DNA of 64,000 nucleotides from Cylindrospermum sp. FACHB-282. GTDB taxonomy: Bacteria; Cyanobacteriota; Cyanobacteriia; Cyanobacteriales; Nostocaceae. The notes under the pieces were generated by a model that worked only from the letters and a program-made list of their open reading frames with translations, had not been told where the DNA came from and searched no databases. How positions within the stretch are numbered: position 1 is the stretch's first letter; every line of letters begins with the position of its first letter. Where the stretch lies: positions 34,635-98,634 of the forward strand of contig NZ_JACJRJ010000020.1 in NCBI RefSeq assembly GCF_014697195.1, written 5' to 3'. Of the stretch, positions 55,465 to 64,000 are shown one piece after another. The position numbers and the translations under genes were made by a program.

Positions 55465-57033
55465 TTAGGAGCCTTCAATAATAAATTCCCAGGTTTCACC
55501 TTTAGCGCTACCAAACTTTAACTGCATTCCCGATTTTAAAGCGATTTCCTCCCGGAGGATTTGTTGCCAACCATGAGGATTTAAAATCCAAGTTCCGTAG
55601 CTAGAGCAATCTCGCAGATAATAAGTTTGCACCCTTGTAGCCTCAGTAAGAGTAGTTCGGCATAAGATTTCGGCATGGTGCTTGGAAACCGATGGCTCTT
55701 GAATGACGAGATCATTGTTTTTTTCCCGACCAATGCGGGTGACTCCAGTACCTAACCTTTGAGGCGTACTTCCTGGTAAAAGCAAGCGAAAATAAGCTGG
55801 AAGTTGGATTTCCGGTATAATCGTTCTCTCATCACTTCTAATCAGTTCACCATTAAAATCTGGATGCATGTAGAGAACTGGCAAAGTCCAAGCTGGTTGA
55901 TTGAATTTATATAGTGTTAACAGCTTTTGCCTAGCTTCAGCCACAGCCTCATCGATTGGCTTCTTAGATCGCAAAGCTTCAGTAAATGCTTGAATAAAAC
56001 TGTGACTTTCTTGGTCAGCAATTTCATCCCGCATCCCTAAAACAGCAGGAACACCATGACGGATCAGCACTTCTGCCAAACTGCTAGCGGGTATAGCTTG
56101 GCGATTGATGGCAGCTGGTTGTGCCCCCCAGCAGGCATTGAAAACCGCCAATTTCACACCTGTACGGCTCAATACTTGCGCCAATTCTATTCCATTCAGG
56201 GTCATGGCTCGTTGCAGAAATAGTAACCCTCCATCTGGGGCTGGTAGACCGTGACCAGCGTAAAAAAAGACATTGTAGGCTTTGCTTTCTAACTCTTGAG
56301 TCAACTCTTGTGGAGTGGGTTGCAAGAGTGTCTTCACCATGCAAGGCGCATATCCTAGGGAGTTGCTACTCGTTGAACTACCCTCAGCTAGGGTTTGTGC
56401 GAGAATAGCGGCTTCTGTTTCTAATTGCAGGTTCTCATCATGTCCTAAAACCAGCAAGATATTTATTGCCTTTAAAGCCTGTTCTGTTGGCAAATAGGGC
56501 AGGGGTTCAACTTCGCAGGTAGTGCGACTAAATAATATATCTGGGGAAAGAGACATTGCTGATTGACCAGGTTCGCGCTGCATGATTTCCCAAGGTAGAG
56601 CGATTAAATCTGGGTCACGAATTTCCAGTCGTAAGCGCAAACGTTGATGCTGTCCCATCGCAATACCGCGACTGCGTTCTAGACTACCTAGAATTGGGTC
56701 ATCAAAAACCCAGCGCCATAAACTAATCCCCAAGTATTGCATCAGACGACTACTATAAGGCCCTGGGGTCTGACCCACCGTTTGGGAAAGCAAGTCTTGG
56801 GGGAGTGGGTTTATCTGCCCCTGGCTTAATTGTGGGGAAATATCTAAGCGACTATGACCAGCAAACATCTGTTGCCATTCTTGCCAGACTTGACTAAGTT
56901 CAACAGAAAAAACACAGTCACGTAGAACATGGCCACTGAGATAGGGAGCTTTAACCACCCAAATGACAAAGTTATCAGTGCCAGTGTTTACCAGACGGGT
57001 AATCGCCAGGTTTAAGGATGGCAATTGATTCAT
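55465..57033 (-). CDS. CHAT caspase-like protein with C-terminal FHA domain
   Basis: About 522 residues from ATG 57033 (MNQLPSLNLAITRL). An N-terminal ~190-residue region of unknown type is followed by the CHAT domain: LLVLGHDENLQLETEAAIL, catalytic His261 in YAGHGLPAPDGG and Cys301 in FNACWGAQPA, then GVPAVLGMRDEI. The C-terminal ~90 residues are an FHA domain (VTRIGREKNNDLVIQEPSVSKHHAE given in part, YLRDCSSYGTWIL). So a putative protease that reads phosphothreonine. The PP2C gene lies just upstream on the same strand, supplying the matching eraser. A hairpin sits between them (57087-57107). Confidence 0.88.
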   Translation of the reverse strand: MNQLPSLNLAITRLVNTGTDNFVIWVVKAPYLSGHVLRDCVFSVELSQVWQEWQQMFAGHSRLDISPQLSQGQINPLPQDLLSQTVGQTPGPYSSRLMQYLGISLWRWVFDDPILGSLERSRGIAMGQHQRLRLRLEIRDPDLIALPWEIMQREPGQSAMSLSPDILFSRTTCEVEPLPYLPTEQALKAINILLVLGHDENLQLETEAAILAQTLAEGSSTSSNSLGYAPCMVKTLLQPTPQELTQELESKAYNVFFYAGHGLPAPDGGLLFLQRAMTLNGIELAQVLSRTGVKLAVFNACWGAQPAAINRQAIPASSLAEVLIRHGVPAVLGMRDEIADQESHSFIQAFTEALRSKKPIDEAVAEARQKLLTLYKFNQPAWTLPVLYMHPDFNGELIRSDERTIIPEIQLPAYFRLLLPGSTPQRLGTGVTRIGREKNNDLVIQEPSVSKHHAEILCRTTLTEATRVQTYYLRDCSSYGTWILNPHGWQQILREEIALKSGMQLKFGSAKGETWEFIIEGS

Positions 57034-57086
57034 TAAACTAAAAGGTAAAAACAAATAATTTCAATTAGTCGGGCAAGGAGTCCCCC

Positions 57087-57107
57087 ACCATAATCAATCA
57101 TTATGGT
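57087..57107 (-). terminator. Hairpin between PP2C and CHAT-FHA genes
   Basis: ACCATAAT and ATTATGGT pair perfectly around CAATC, in the gap after the PP2C stop and before the CHAT-FHA start. May separate or balance the two transcripts. Confidence 0.5.
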
Positions 57108-57205
57108 AGTGGTTAGTTTACATAACAATTTTTCTAGGCGAAAATTTCTACCTAGTGAATTTGTGACTCCGATTGTTATCTGTATTATTTCAGGTTTTTA
57201 TCTTT

Positions 57206-59440
57206 TTATCGTGTCTTCGGCTCAGTTAGTTCTGGTGGTTGACTTACCGATGGTTGATCACATGGACTTGGTTCATTGGATTGTAAAACCGAGACCCCAA
57301 AACGTTGCAGTTGGGATAAATTAATCGCAAATGTTTTCTCTGGTTTGGTTATGGGCTTGGATTGGGCTGTCTCTGGGGTGGATGCTGATGCAGTTGAACA
57401 GAGCCGCAAATTCACGGTCAAGTCACTAGCAGCTTTGGGATTTGGTTTTGTGCCGATAACTTGTAAAAAACTACCAGTAGGAATAGATTCCTGATTGTTT
57501 AAGCCTATTTGACTGTTGGTTTGAATTATCCAACCAGTAGCGAGGTTAGCAAGGTTTCGTGGTGTAGGTGTTGGTGCGGTAGTTACATCATCAGGACTAG
57601 GGTTAGTGGAAATCGTCTCTAATGGCGATCGCCATTGCATCACCCAAAACCCTGCTAAACCAGCAGCTACAGCCAATAATAAAGGAACTATCCAATGTAG
57701 CGGTAGTTGGGAAATTGTGTTCGGCTTGCTGTCTGGAATTACCTTAGTTTTCTGGTTGGTGTTATCTGAGTTTGTTTCCTCTGTCGTTCTTGGGGGCAAA
57801 TCAGCCGTTGCGACTGAGACACTGTTGGCAATATCTGCCGTGATGGTGAACTCTGGTTCAAAATAGTTGGCTTGATAGTGTACTAAAGCGATGGTGACAT
57901 TATCGTGGCCATTTTTAGTATTAGCGATTTCTACTAATTTCTGGGCAACATTTTCTGTATCTGTTTTCCCAGTCAGGATTGGCAAGATTTCTGTTTCCCA
58001 GTAGTCTTCCACTCGGTCAAGATCAGTCAAACCATCGGACGCCAGGAGGAAAACAGCATCTTCATCGAGGACAAACCTTTGGGAAGTGGGGTGTAATGAG
58101 GTACTCTTACTCATCCCTAAAGCCTGCACTAAAGAGCCAGAACCATTTTGTTGCACTGCATCACGATAGATAGCGTAACCTAAGCGCACCTCGCGGGAAG
58201 CGACATCATCATCAAGGGTAACTTGATAACAGCCGTGGCGTGTAATCCAGTAGGCACGACTATCACCCACGTGGGTAATGTACATGGAGTGGGCAATTGG
58301 CAATGCCATCACCAAGGTGGTGCCCATGCGTTGACGCCCTTGGCGTTTTTCGTGGTCATTGCGCTGGCTGATTTTATCATTCACAGAGGCCACTGCCATT
58401 TCTAAGTCAGAGAGCAGCAGTGAGGGGTCTATGTGGTCGGAGGGAACTGATGTTAGTTGCTTTATTTGTTGCTGGAGGGTTTCAATCGCTAAGGTTGATG
58501 CTACATTACCTCCCTCATGTCCACCAATACCGTCACAGACAATGGCTAAGGCTATCTGCTGCGGTGGTTTACTCACAAGGTTGCCAGGGGGAGGGTAACA
58601 AGCATCTTCGTTACGTTGACGGCTGGGGCCAGTGTCAGTTTTGGTGAAGATTTTGATCGCAGTTGTTTGCGATCGCCCTAATTCTGCCAGTCCTCGATCT
58701 AAAACTGTAATTAATTGCTCTGGTGAATTGATTTCTCTCTGAATGAGTGCAGTTATAATTTGCTGCACAAATTCAGCTATGGCTGGCTTGGCTTCTTCCA
58801 GCAAAGGCAGCCAAAATTCACCTAATTGCGATAGTGTTGGTGCTGTAGCTGAGTCAATACGCAATTCTAATAAACGTACTAATGAACCTTCTACCCTTAA
58901 TAGATAGGGGTCTAGTAGGCTAGAAGCTACCTTTTCAGTCAAAAGAGGTTGCCATAAATGAGCTATTTGCCACAGCCAATTGATTTGGCGGATGGATGAG
59001 GCATCACGCCAAGCAGTGGTAAACTCGCTGCACAGATGTACTTGGGTTGGTACGCCTTTAGTGTCGAGGGGCGGTTTTTCTAAGAGTAATATTTCTTTCT
59101 GGGATTGCCCATCAGCTAGAAGCATTACTCCATATACCTGTGGTATGTGTAAGCGGTAAGGAATTAGCCTTAGATAAGCTTTGATTGCCTGGGAATCATC
59201 TAGCTCAGGCATTTGGGGCAATAAACTAGGCTTAGTATCTAAAACTACGGATGTACTGATGACTAAATAGCGATCGCCTAATATTTCTCCGGGGCTACTC
59301 AAACTCAAACCATCTCCCACCGCCCAGAGATAACGTTTTGGTAAGGGTGTGCCGCATTGCTGGCAAAACTTTTGGTTTAAAGGGTTGACAGCCTGACAAT
59401 CTTCATTTGGGCAGTAGAGCGTTGACACGTCTTCACTCAT
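57206..59440 (-). CDS. Membrane PP2C-type Ser/Thr phosphatase with zinc-ribbon N-terminus
   Basis: 744 residues. The N-terminal zinc ribbon uses CPNEDCQ and CQQCG. A long region (~40-260) of unassigned type precedes the PP2C domain: TDTGPSRQRNEDAC, IVCDGIGGHEGGNVAS (metal-binding Asp-Gly), MGTTLVMAL, VGDSRAYWI and LLASDGLTDL are the standard motifs. One transmembrane helix (WIVPLLLAVAAGLAGFWVM) at ~595-612 is followed by a Thr/Pro-rich extracytoplasmic tail. Expected job: Mn/Mg-dependent removal of phosphate from Ser/Thr. Heads the minus-strand cluster with the CHAT-FHA gene. Confidence 0.92.
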   Translation of the reverse strand: MSEDVSTLYCPNEDCQAVNPLNQKFCQQCGTPLPKRYLWAVGDGLSLSSPGEILGDRYLVISTSVVLDTKPSLLPQMPELDDSQAIKAYLRLIPYRLHIPQVYGVMLLADGQSQKEILLLEKPPLDTKGVPTQVHLCSEFTTAWRDASSIRQINWLWQIAHLWQPLLTEKVASSLLDPYLLRVEGSLVRLLELRIDSATAPTLSQLGEFWLPLLEEAKPAIAEFVQQIITALIQREINSPEQLITVLDRGLAELGRSQTTAIKIFTKTDTGPSRQRNEDACYPPPGNLVSKPPQQIALAIVCDGIGGHEGGNVASTLAIETLQQQIKQLTSVPSDHIDPSLLLSDLEMAVASVNDKISQRNDHEKRQGRQRMGTTLVMALPIAHSMYITHVGDSRAYWITRHGCYQVTLDDDVASREVRLGYAIYRDAVQQNGSGSLVQALGMSKSTSLHPTSQRFVLDEDAVFLLASDGLTDLDRVEDYWETEILPILTGKTDTENVAQKLVEIANTKNGHDNVTIALVHYQANYFEPEFTITADIANSVSVATADLPPRTTEETNSDNTNQKTKVIPDSKPNTISQLPLHWIVPLLLAVAAGLAGFWVMQWRSPLETISTNPSPDDVTTAPTPTPRNLANLATGWIIQTNSQIGLNNQESIPTGSFLQVIGTKPNPKAASDLTVNLRLCSTASASTPETAQSKPITKPEKTFAINLSQLQRFGVSVLQSNEPSPCDQPSVSQPPELTEPKTR

Positions 59441-59916
59441 AGTTCTCGCACCGATCAGCGATAGGCAATTTCTTCAACAGCAATTTGTAGCGGCAATCTA
59501 GACCGCTCACGTTTCTTGAACTCGACATATCCAACTTTGGAGCGTGATTTTAGCTGGTGGCTACCAGTAGGTGCTAATACTTATTTACTACCTGCTGATC
59601 TAAAGAACACGTTTCTAAGTCAACCCTATTACCTCATCATAGCTGCTAATGCTCTCCTGAGAGTCTATCTGCAAAGCAAGGAACTTCCACCCTGTCACCA
59701 AAGCATAACCCAATCACAACTGCGCTATTTGCTGTTGGTGAATCCCATCATTAAGAGGCAGATAATGGTGGAATTTCTTTAGTTTATAAGTATGTAGGCA
59801 GAAATTAACTTTAATTAAAAATTAATATGGCTGATAGTTCCGATCAAACTATTTAGTAGGGGCAGGTATTGCCATACCCCTAGGTTGTTAAGAGTTACAA
59901 AATTGACAACTCTTAA
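59441..59916. other. Intergenic region between PP2C gene and ndhM
   Basis: An open frame at 59516-59782 lacks an ATG and family features and is not called. Otherwise nothing recognised. Confidence 0.4.
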
Positions 59917-60276
59917 CTAAGACTGATTTTGTTCAGTTGCAACTTGAGGTAATCCCATGCTGTAGTTAGTGACGCGGCTGGAGAGATTGTAGGTAATTTC
60001 GCCTTTTTGTAGGAGCGATCGCAAATAATGCTCCAAGTCTGAGCCAATACGGCGTAAATTATAGTCTGTTAGGTCTACACCACTAGATGCTTCTACTAGT
60101 TCATCAAACTGGCGATAAACTTTTTGCAGCGCATCTTCATTCCAGTTGAATTCATTGTCTGGATCAATATCTAACGTTAAGACATGATTACTTGGAACCA
60201 GTTCATCCTGGTTCATTTCTGCCGCAAATATGCGAATATGGCGGGTTGTGGACTTGAGCAGCATCGGGTTGTCCAT
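59917..60276 (-). CDS. ndhM: NAD(P)H-quinone oxidoreductase subunit M
   Basis: Small peripheral subunit of the cyanobacterial NDH-1 complex, part of its oxygenic-photosynthesis-specific set, used in respiration, cyclic electron flow and CO2 uptake. 119 residues: [17 protein letters not shown] start region, [37 protein letters not shown] and the terminal [15 protein letters not shown], as in NdhM. No membrane span. A single gene here, away from other ndh genes, as is common. Confidence 0.94.
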   Translation of the reverse strand: MDNPMLLKSTTRHIRIFAAEMNQDELVPSNHVLTLDIDPDNEFNWNEDALQKVYRQFDELVEASSGVDLTDYNLRRIGSDLEHYLRSLLQKGEITYNLSSRVTNYSMGLPQVATEQNQS

Positions 60277-60346
60277 AAAAAGGTGTAAGGTTTGGGTTAA
60301 TTACACGGAAATCATTTTGACAATTCCCCTGGAAGACAGTGTGGGG

Positions 60347-60515
60347 TTTCATTAAAGTTATCCTTTCATTGGCGGTTCCTGATCCAAAATTTACTCATTA
60401 GATGGGTAAACTCGGTGATTTTTGGCGGCATCACCCAAGATATTGGGTGAAAACGAAATTCTCGAAGCCGTCAACAAGCATTGGCTTACCAATTTTGGAC
60501 AGGTTTTTTCCAAGG
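60347..60515 (+). repeat. Dispersed ~168 bp repeat, copy C
   Basis: Diverged relative of copies A and B: shares TTTCATTAAAGTTATCC and TTCATTGGCGG at the left, CATCACCCAAGATATTGGG in the middle and CCAAGG at the right. Here CACCCA and TGGGTG form a perfect stem around AGATAT, whereas A and B have mismatches. Its complementary strand carries a stop where A and B are open. It begins 70 bp upstream of the ndhM start. Confidence 0.78.
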
Positions 60516-60605
60516 GGATTGTTGGTTGATCCAGTCTACTTACCTAGGCATACATTTTTCAAGATGCTTTGCCTCCTGGATACTGGGTTTTCAGGTGGTT
60601 GATTT

Positions 60606-60776
60606 CCCTATCTACTACAATTAAGATACCACATTAAGAGGTATTTGGTTGTACCACAGCGCGAAAAGCATATCACTTTTCGGAGTACTGAATTAGCAAA
60701 ACAATTGCTCAAACAATCTGGTGTGCCAGAGGAAAGAACTCAAACTGATGTTTTGCCGGAGTTGATTAGAGAATAG
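60606..60776 (+). pseudogene. Gene fragment, C-terminal piece of unknown protein
   Basis: An open frame without a start codon ends in VPQREKHITFRSTELAKQLL, then KQSGVPEERTQTDVLPELIRE and a stop at 60774-60776. It is opened by a TGA just upstream. Protein-like composition but no family recognised. It lies just right of repeat copy C, so it may be the remains of a gene broken by a rearrangement. Confidence 0.4.
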
Positions 60777-61444
60777 AGTTGGCGGGTTGTCTTTCATCCC
60801 ACCCCTCTGAGGATGCCAAACCCAAAAATTGTATTGAATACCTGGGTTTGCCTAGGGAGGTTCTCAAACTCCTCGCTCTATTTTGTAAGGTTCTCCGCTA
60901 GAATAATTTGATTTGGTGTATATATATATTGTCCTACAAAACACAATTTTTACCCCTCACAACTTTGCTCATTAACTCCCCTTGAACTTACTGATGAAAA
61001 AACGTACATCTAGTAATTTTACGTAATTGTGCTACACCGACATCTAGCTTTCAGCAAATGGAAAAACCACAGCGTTTATACTTACGTATAAACACTAAAA
61101 AGCTAGTAAAAAGCCAAACTGTTATTGACCTTTAGATGAAGTTGATGTAAAAACCTTTAAAAAGCCCTAGCAACTTCTTACAGAAACTTTATTGTACAGA
61201 ATCTTAAAAACTGAATAATAGTTTATGGTTTATTTTAGCCATAACTAGTACAGGAACATCAAACCCCAGAGAGTCATGGTCTGGCTGGGAAAACAACACA
61301 GGAGAGTGAAATAGAATACAAAATGTTATGGATCAAGAAAGATTCTTAATTCAAAACACTTTGGATTAAAAAAAAATATAATTTTTGGCTAGAGATATAG
61401 CTCTTCACCCTGATGACTACCAAAGTAAAGGAAACCTCAAAATT
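60777..61444. other. AT-rich intergenic region
   Basis: No gene, RNA or clear terminator recognised. Must hold the promoter of the small protein at 61445. Confidence 0.4.
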
Positions 61445-61729
61445 ATGAACTCCAAAGCATTACCGCGCCAAATAAATAATCTCGAAGTTGGTGTTTATGA
61501 GTGCGAAATTCATCTCAAATTCCGTTTGATTGAGGAAAAGAGTCTATTGAGCGATCGCGAGCAACTGTTGCAGGTACTGCTAGATGCTTTAACTGAGGGG
61601 TCTGACGACTTTCTGGAGACGCTGCAAGCGTCTGTGAAAGCGCAGGAGGTTTCTGAGTTTAAAGCTTCGCCCCAAATGCGACGCCAATTGATGCGCTTAC
61701 GGAATTTCGCAGATAACAATAGTCAATAG
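61445..61729 (+). CDS. Small conserved-looking hypothetical protein
   Basis: About 94 residues from ATG 61445 (MNSKALPRQINNLEVGVYE); the longer frame to 61385 has no ATG-linked support. The N-terminal half has alternating strands (VYECEIHLKFRLIEEKS), the C-terminal half is helical (QLLQVLLDALTEG, FLETLQASVKAQEV). No motif, signal or membrane span. Function unknown; it has the look of a cyanobacterial conserved protein. One HIP1-like GCGATCGCG lies in the coding region. Confidence 0.65.
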   Translation: MNSKALPRQINNLEVGVYECEIHLKFRLIEEKSLLSDREQLLQVLLDALTEGSDDFLETLQASVKAQEVSEFKASPQMRRQLMRLRNFADNNSQ

Positions 61730-61990
61730 TTAGATTTGCGTAGGGGCAAATTGGACTTTGCACACTGAATGGTGAATTCATTTTAAGTTTGCCCATGACT
61801 ATTGGCGCTGACAATATATTGGCTTGTATAACCTAAATATTAAGGTTACAAGCTTGGTTTAGCCTGGGGGAAAGGAAGAAACACCTCTACAATAGCCTTT
61901 ATCTTTTAGACTATGAATATACTTGGCTTCCTACTAATGTATTAATGCCTGGCTTTAAAGGTAGGTTAAGGAAATTGCCAGTACAGTCTG

Positions 61991-62686
61991 TCAGCTAGCT
62001 AAACCGTGTTCTAAAGCAAACCGAACTAATTCTGTGCGGCTATTCGTGCCGGTTTTACTAAACAAACGGCTAACGTACTTTTCTACATTGCGAACGCTGG
62101 TTTCTAGGCGACGGGCAATTTCTTTGTTCATCAACCCTTCTGCAACCAAGTTTAAAACGCTTTGCTCTCTGGGAGTCAAATCGATTTTAAAAGGGGCTGG
62201 AGATTGAGAGATGGCATTTCTTTGAGTTAACAGCGCTTTAATTTGGGCGATCTGATTGGCTAGTTCAGCAATATCAGGGGTTTCATTCTCTTCACCCTGA
62301 GTTTGAGACTTAGCCGTGCGGCGCACTAATAAGTTTTCGATGATTGCTACTAACTCATCTGGATCGAAAGGTTTCGGTAGATAAGCATCAACACCAGCTT
62401 GATAGCCCTGAATGCGATCGCCTGTCATCCCTTTAGCAGTTAAAAATACTACCGGGAGTGCTTGGAACCGGGGGTCATTCCGCAGTTGCTTGAGGAACTG
62501 ATAACCATCCACCTGGGGCATCATGATATCAGAAATCACTAAGTCAGGTGTATTTTGCTGCATCCAATCCCAGCCCTCACGGGCGTTACTGGCGACTTGA
62601 ACGCTGAAACCGCTTTCTTGCAAATAGTCTTTTACGGCTTCCCTCAATCCCGGTTCATCATCCACCAGTAACAGTTGTGCTGACAT
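61991..62686 (-). CDS. LuxR/NarL-type response regulator
   Basis: 231 residues. Receiver domain with acidic pair D9/D10, phospho-acceptor D53 in VISDIMMPQVDG, T83 in FLTAKG and K105 in LPKPFDPDEL. After a ~45-residue linker comes a LuxR helix-turn-helix: LTPREQSVLNLVAEGLMNKEIARRL with VRNVEKYVSRLFSKTG. The architecture and length fit the cyanobacterial Rre1/plastid Ycf29 group of stress regulators, but this is a tentative call without comparison. The cognate kinase is not in the window. Confidence 0.9.
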   Translation of the reverse strand: MSAQLLLVDDEPGLREAVKDYLQESGFSVQVASNAREGWDWMQQNTPDLVISDIMMPQVDGYQFLKQLRNDPRFQALPVVFLTAKGMTGDRIQGYQAGVDAYLPKPFDPDELVAIIENLLVRRTAKSQTQGEENETPDIAELANQIAQIKALLTQRNAISQSPAPFKIDLTPREQSVLNLVAEGLMNKEIARRLETSVRNVEKYVSRLFSKTGTNSRTELVRFALEHGLAS

Positions 62687-62945
62687 TTAAATTTTCCTTG
62701 AGTTTACCTTTTTCCAATTTAGCGAAAGTTGGTAGGTATTGGACAAAAGGAAAAAAATTAGTGGTGATGATTCTGTATTGATGGGAAAAGTAGCAGATGA
62801 AACCGCAGGCTCTCCCAAGGCTTGGAAACTTGGATACACGCAGACAGATACGGATAAGCCTCGGATTATCGAATATATTTTAGCTTGCTCATGGGGGCTT
62901 TCCGTTTGCCTGATGCGGTTTGGATGACTAGGAATGATTTTTGAT
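62687..62945. other. Region between response regulator and IS left end
   Basis: Promoter side of the response regulator. Open frames on both strands here (62687-62995 minus, 62739-62927 plus) have no recognisable protein features. The IS605-type element begins after TTGAT at 62941-62945. Confidence 0.4.
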
Positions 62946-63042
62946 GTCTTCAAGCCGCACACTCGTGACTTCCAGTCATGAGTTAGGCGCTCCATATTTG
63001 CATATTTTTCTTCTTATGGTCATGCAAATGGTAAGATAAAGT

Positions 63043-63447
63043 ATGGAAGTAAAACACGGCAGAGGGTACGTTTATGCAATTGAGTATCATATCGTATGGT
63101 GTGTTAAGTATAGACACAAGGTACTGAAGGATGAAATAGCTGAGTTCCTGAAAGAGGTTCTAATTGAGACAGCGATTCTCTACAAGTTTAAAGTCGAGAG
63201 TCTAGAGGTAGTAGAAGATCATGTTCATGTTTTAGTATCTGCAACGCCTCAACACACTATTCCGAATATAGTCAAAATGCTCAAGGGAATATCGGCTAGA
63301 AAAGTATTTTTAAAGTTTCCCGAACTCAAAAAAAAGTTATGGGGAGGTCATCTTTGGAATCCTTCATATTTTGTAAGCACTGTTTCAGAAAACACAGAGG
63401 CACAAGTTAAGGAATACATCGAGAACCAAAATGCAGAAAGCGTTTAA
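63043..63447 (+). CDS. tnpA: IS200/IS605 family Y1 transposase TnpA
   Basis: 134 residues of the HUH Y1-transposase family, which cuts single-stranded left and right ends and joins them without target duplication. WCVKYRHKVL is the family start block; the HUH metal motif is VEDHVHVLVS; the catalytic Tyr is expected in the C-terminal helix (SENTEAQVKEYIENQ). Length is typical and there are no lesions. Its 3' end overlaps the tnpB ATG by 17 bases. It could also mobilise the tnpB-only element that shares its left-end sequence. Confidence 0.95.
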   Translation: MEVKHGRGYVYAIEYHIVWCVKYRHKVLKDEIAEFLKEVLIETAILYKFKVESLEVVEDHVHVLVSATPQHTIPNIVKMLKGISARKVFLKFPELKKKLWGGHLWNPSYFVSTVSENTEAQVKEYIENQNAESV

Positions 63448-64000
63448 AGTTACACTCACTCCTAACCACAAGCAAGAAGTCTTAATTAATAAGAGCATTG
63501 GTTGTGCAAGGTTTGTGTATAACCACTTCCTGGCATTAAAACAAGAGCTATACCTTAACCGTTCAAAAACGTTAAACTATAACGCTTGTAGTCAGCGATT
63601 AACTCTACTCAAGAAAGAAGTCGAATGGCTCCAAGAGGTAGATAAGTTCGCCTTACAAAACTCACTTAGGAATTTAGAGACAGCGTACAAAAACTTTTTT
63701 GCTGACTTAAAGAAAGTTAAAGGTAGAAAAAACCTAGGCTTTCCTAAATTCAAAAAGAAGCATGCTTCCAAGCAGTCTTACAAAACTAACCTGACTAACG
63801 GCAACATTCAGATAATACAAAATCGTTTAAAACTTCCCAAGATGGGATGGGTAAGGTTCCACAAGTCTCAGGATATTACTGGAAGGATTATAAATGTTAC
63901 CGTAACTCGCACTTCATCAGGTAAATACATTGCTAGTATTTTGTGTGAAACAGAGATAGAGAAACACTTTCAAGTTGCTCAAAATATTGGTTTAGACTTG
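63431..64000 (+). CDS. tnpB: TnpB RNA-guided endonuclease, 3' partial
   Basis: Open from ATG 63431 to the window edge (190 codons). Very similar to the TnpB at 36047-37258: [55 protein letters not shown] and the start of RuvC I (IGLDL) where the window ends. The remaining RuvC motifs and zinc ribbon lie outside. Translationally coupled to tnpA by overlap. Confidence 0.93.
   Translation, partial: MQKAFKVTLTPNHKQEVLINKSIGCARFVYNHFLALKQELYLNRSKTLNYNACSQRLTLLKKEVEWLQEVDKFALQNSLRNLETAYKNFFADLKKVKGRKNLGFPKFKKKHASKQSYKTNLTNGNIQIIQNRLKLPKMGWVRFHKSQDITGRIINVTVTRTSSGKYIASILCETEIEKHFQVAQNIGLDL

Larger units (their letters stand above)
62946..64000 (+). mobile_element. IS200/IS605-family element, left part (tnpA plus partial tnpB)
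   Basis: Starts just after TTGAT (62941-62945). The left-end hairpin (62962-62982: CTCGTGACT, TCC, AGTCATGAG) sits between CAAGCCGCACA and TTAGGCGC, the same flanks as in the tnpB-only element at 36025-37380. Carries tnpA and overlapping tnpB in the usual order. Right end beyond the window. Confidence 0.88.

Noticed and set aside
59516..59782. 88-codon ORF between PP2C and ndhM
   Set aside because: Starts with TTG, no ribosome site, no recognisable feature; kept out of the gene list.

Overview
The window reads as chromosome of a filamentous, probably heterocyst-forming cyanobacterium (order Nostocales). The evidence is the many HIP1-type GCGATCGC octamers, short tandem heptamer repeats (STRRs) next to several start codons, an NDH-1 subunit M gene, and a nitrate-assimilation gene set (ntcB, cnaT, a HEAT-repeat nirB, nirA-nrtABCD-narB, narM) known from Anabaena/Nostoc. 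The base composition is AT-leaning, apart from one GC-richer patch at 53.4-54.5 kb.

Layout. 1-1.7 kb: 3' part of a group II intron with its RT/maturase-HNH gene. 2-2.25 kb: first of three copies of a ~168 bp dispersed repeat. 2.4-8.4 kb: a large Hsp70/actin-fold protein, a sugar transferase and an orphan sugar-ABC permease. 8.4-10.9 kb: small-gene debris, including a toxin-antitoxin pair wrecked by stops and frameshifts, an RHH/HNH overlapping pair, and a hairpin-rich repeat. 10.9-16.1 kb: minus-strand genes for 5-formyl-THF cyclo-ligase, GDP-fucose synthesis (fcl, gmd), a second sugar transferase and a glycosyltransferase. 16.3-24.1 kb: housekeeping genes (CSP41-like epimerase, pgsA, aspA, a DUF362 protein, ppa, panD) and a metallo-beta-lactamase-fold protein that has lost its metal ligands.

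24.1-50.8 kb is a nitrate-assimilation island: cnaT and ntcB, nirB, then nirA, nrtA, nrtB, nrtC, nrtD, an MFS transporter (nrtP-type), narB, a PsiE-family protein and narM. Canonical NtcA-type promoters (GTA-N8-TAC, 22 bp, TAN3T) are readable upstream of both nirA and ntcB. The island carries two kinds of nitrate/nitrite uptake system. It is interrupted by a two-partner-secretion trio (TpsB, TpsA, CHAT-TPR protein), a tnpB-only IS605-type element and a Rieske lipoprotein gene.

50.9-59.4 kb: a DJ-1/PfpI protein, an FHA-PrsW membrane protease, a GC-rich divergent GNAT/MarR pair with two matching palindromic operators, then a minus-strand signalling cluster (zinc-ribbon PP2C phosphatase, CHAT-FHA protease-like protein, unknown protein). 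59.4-64 kb: ndhM, the third copy of the dispersed repeat, a small conserved protein, a LuxR-type response regulator, and the left part of an IS605-family element (tnpA, partial tnpB) whose left end matches that of the tnpB-only element in the nitrate island.

The points most worth following up are the tnpB-only element and its putative autonomous partner, the TPS-CHAT trio, the FHA/CHAT/PP2C cluster, the metal-ligand-less MBL protein, and the three-copy dispersed repeat.
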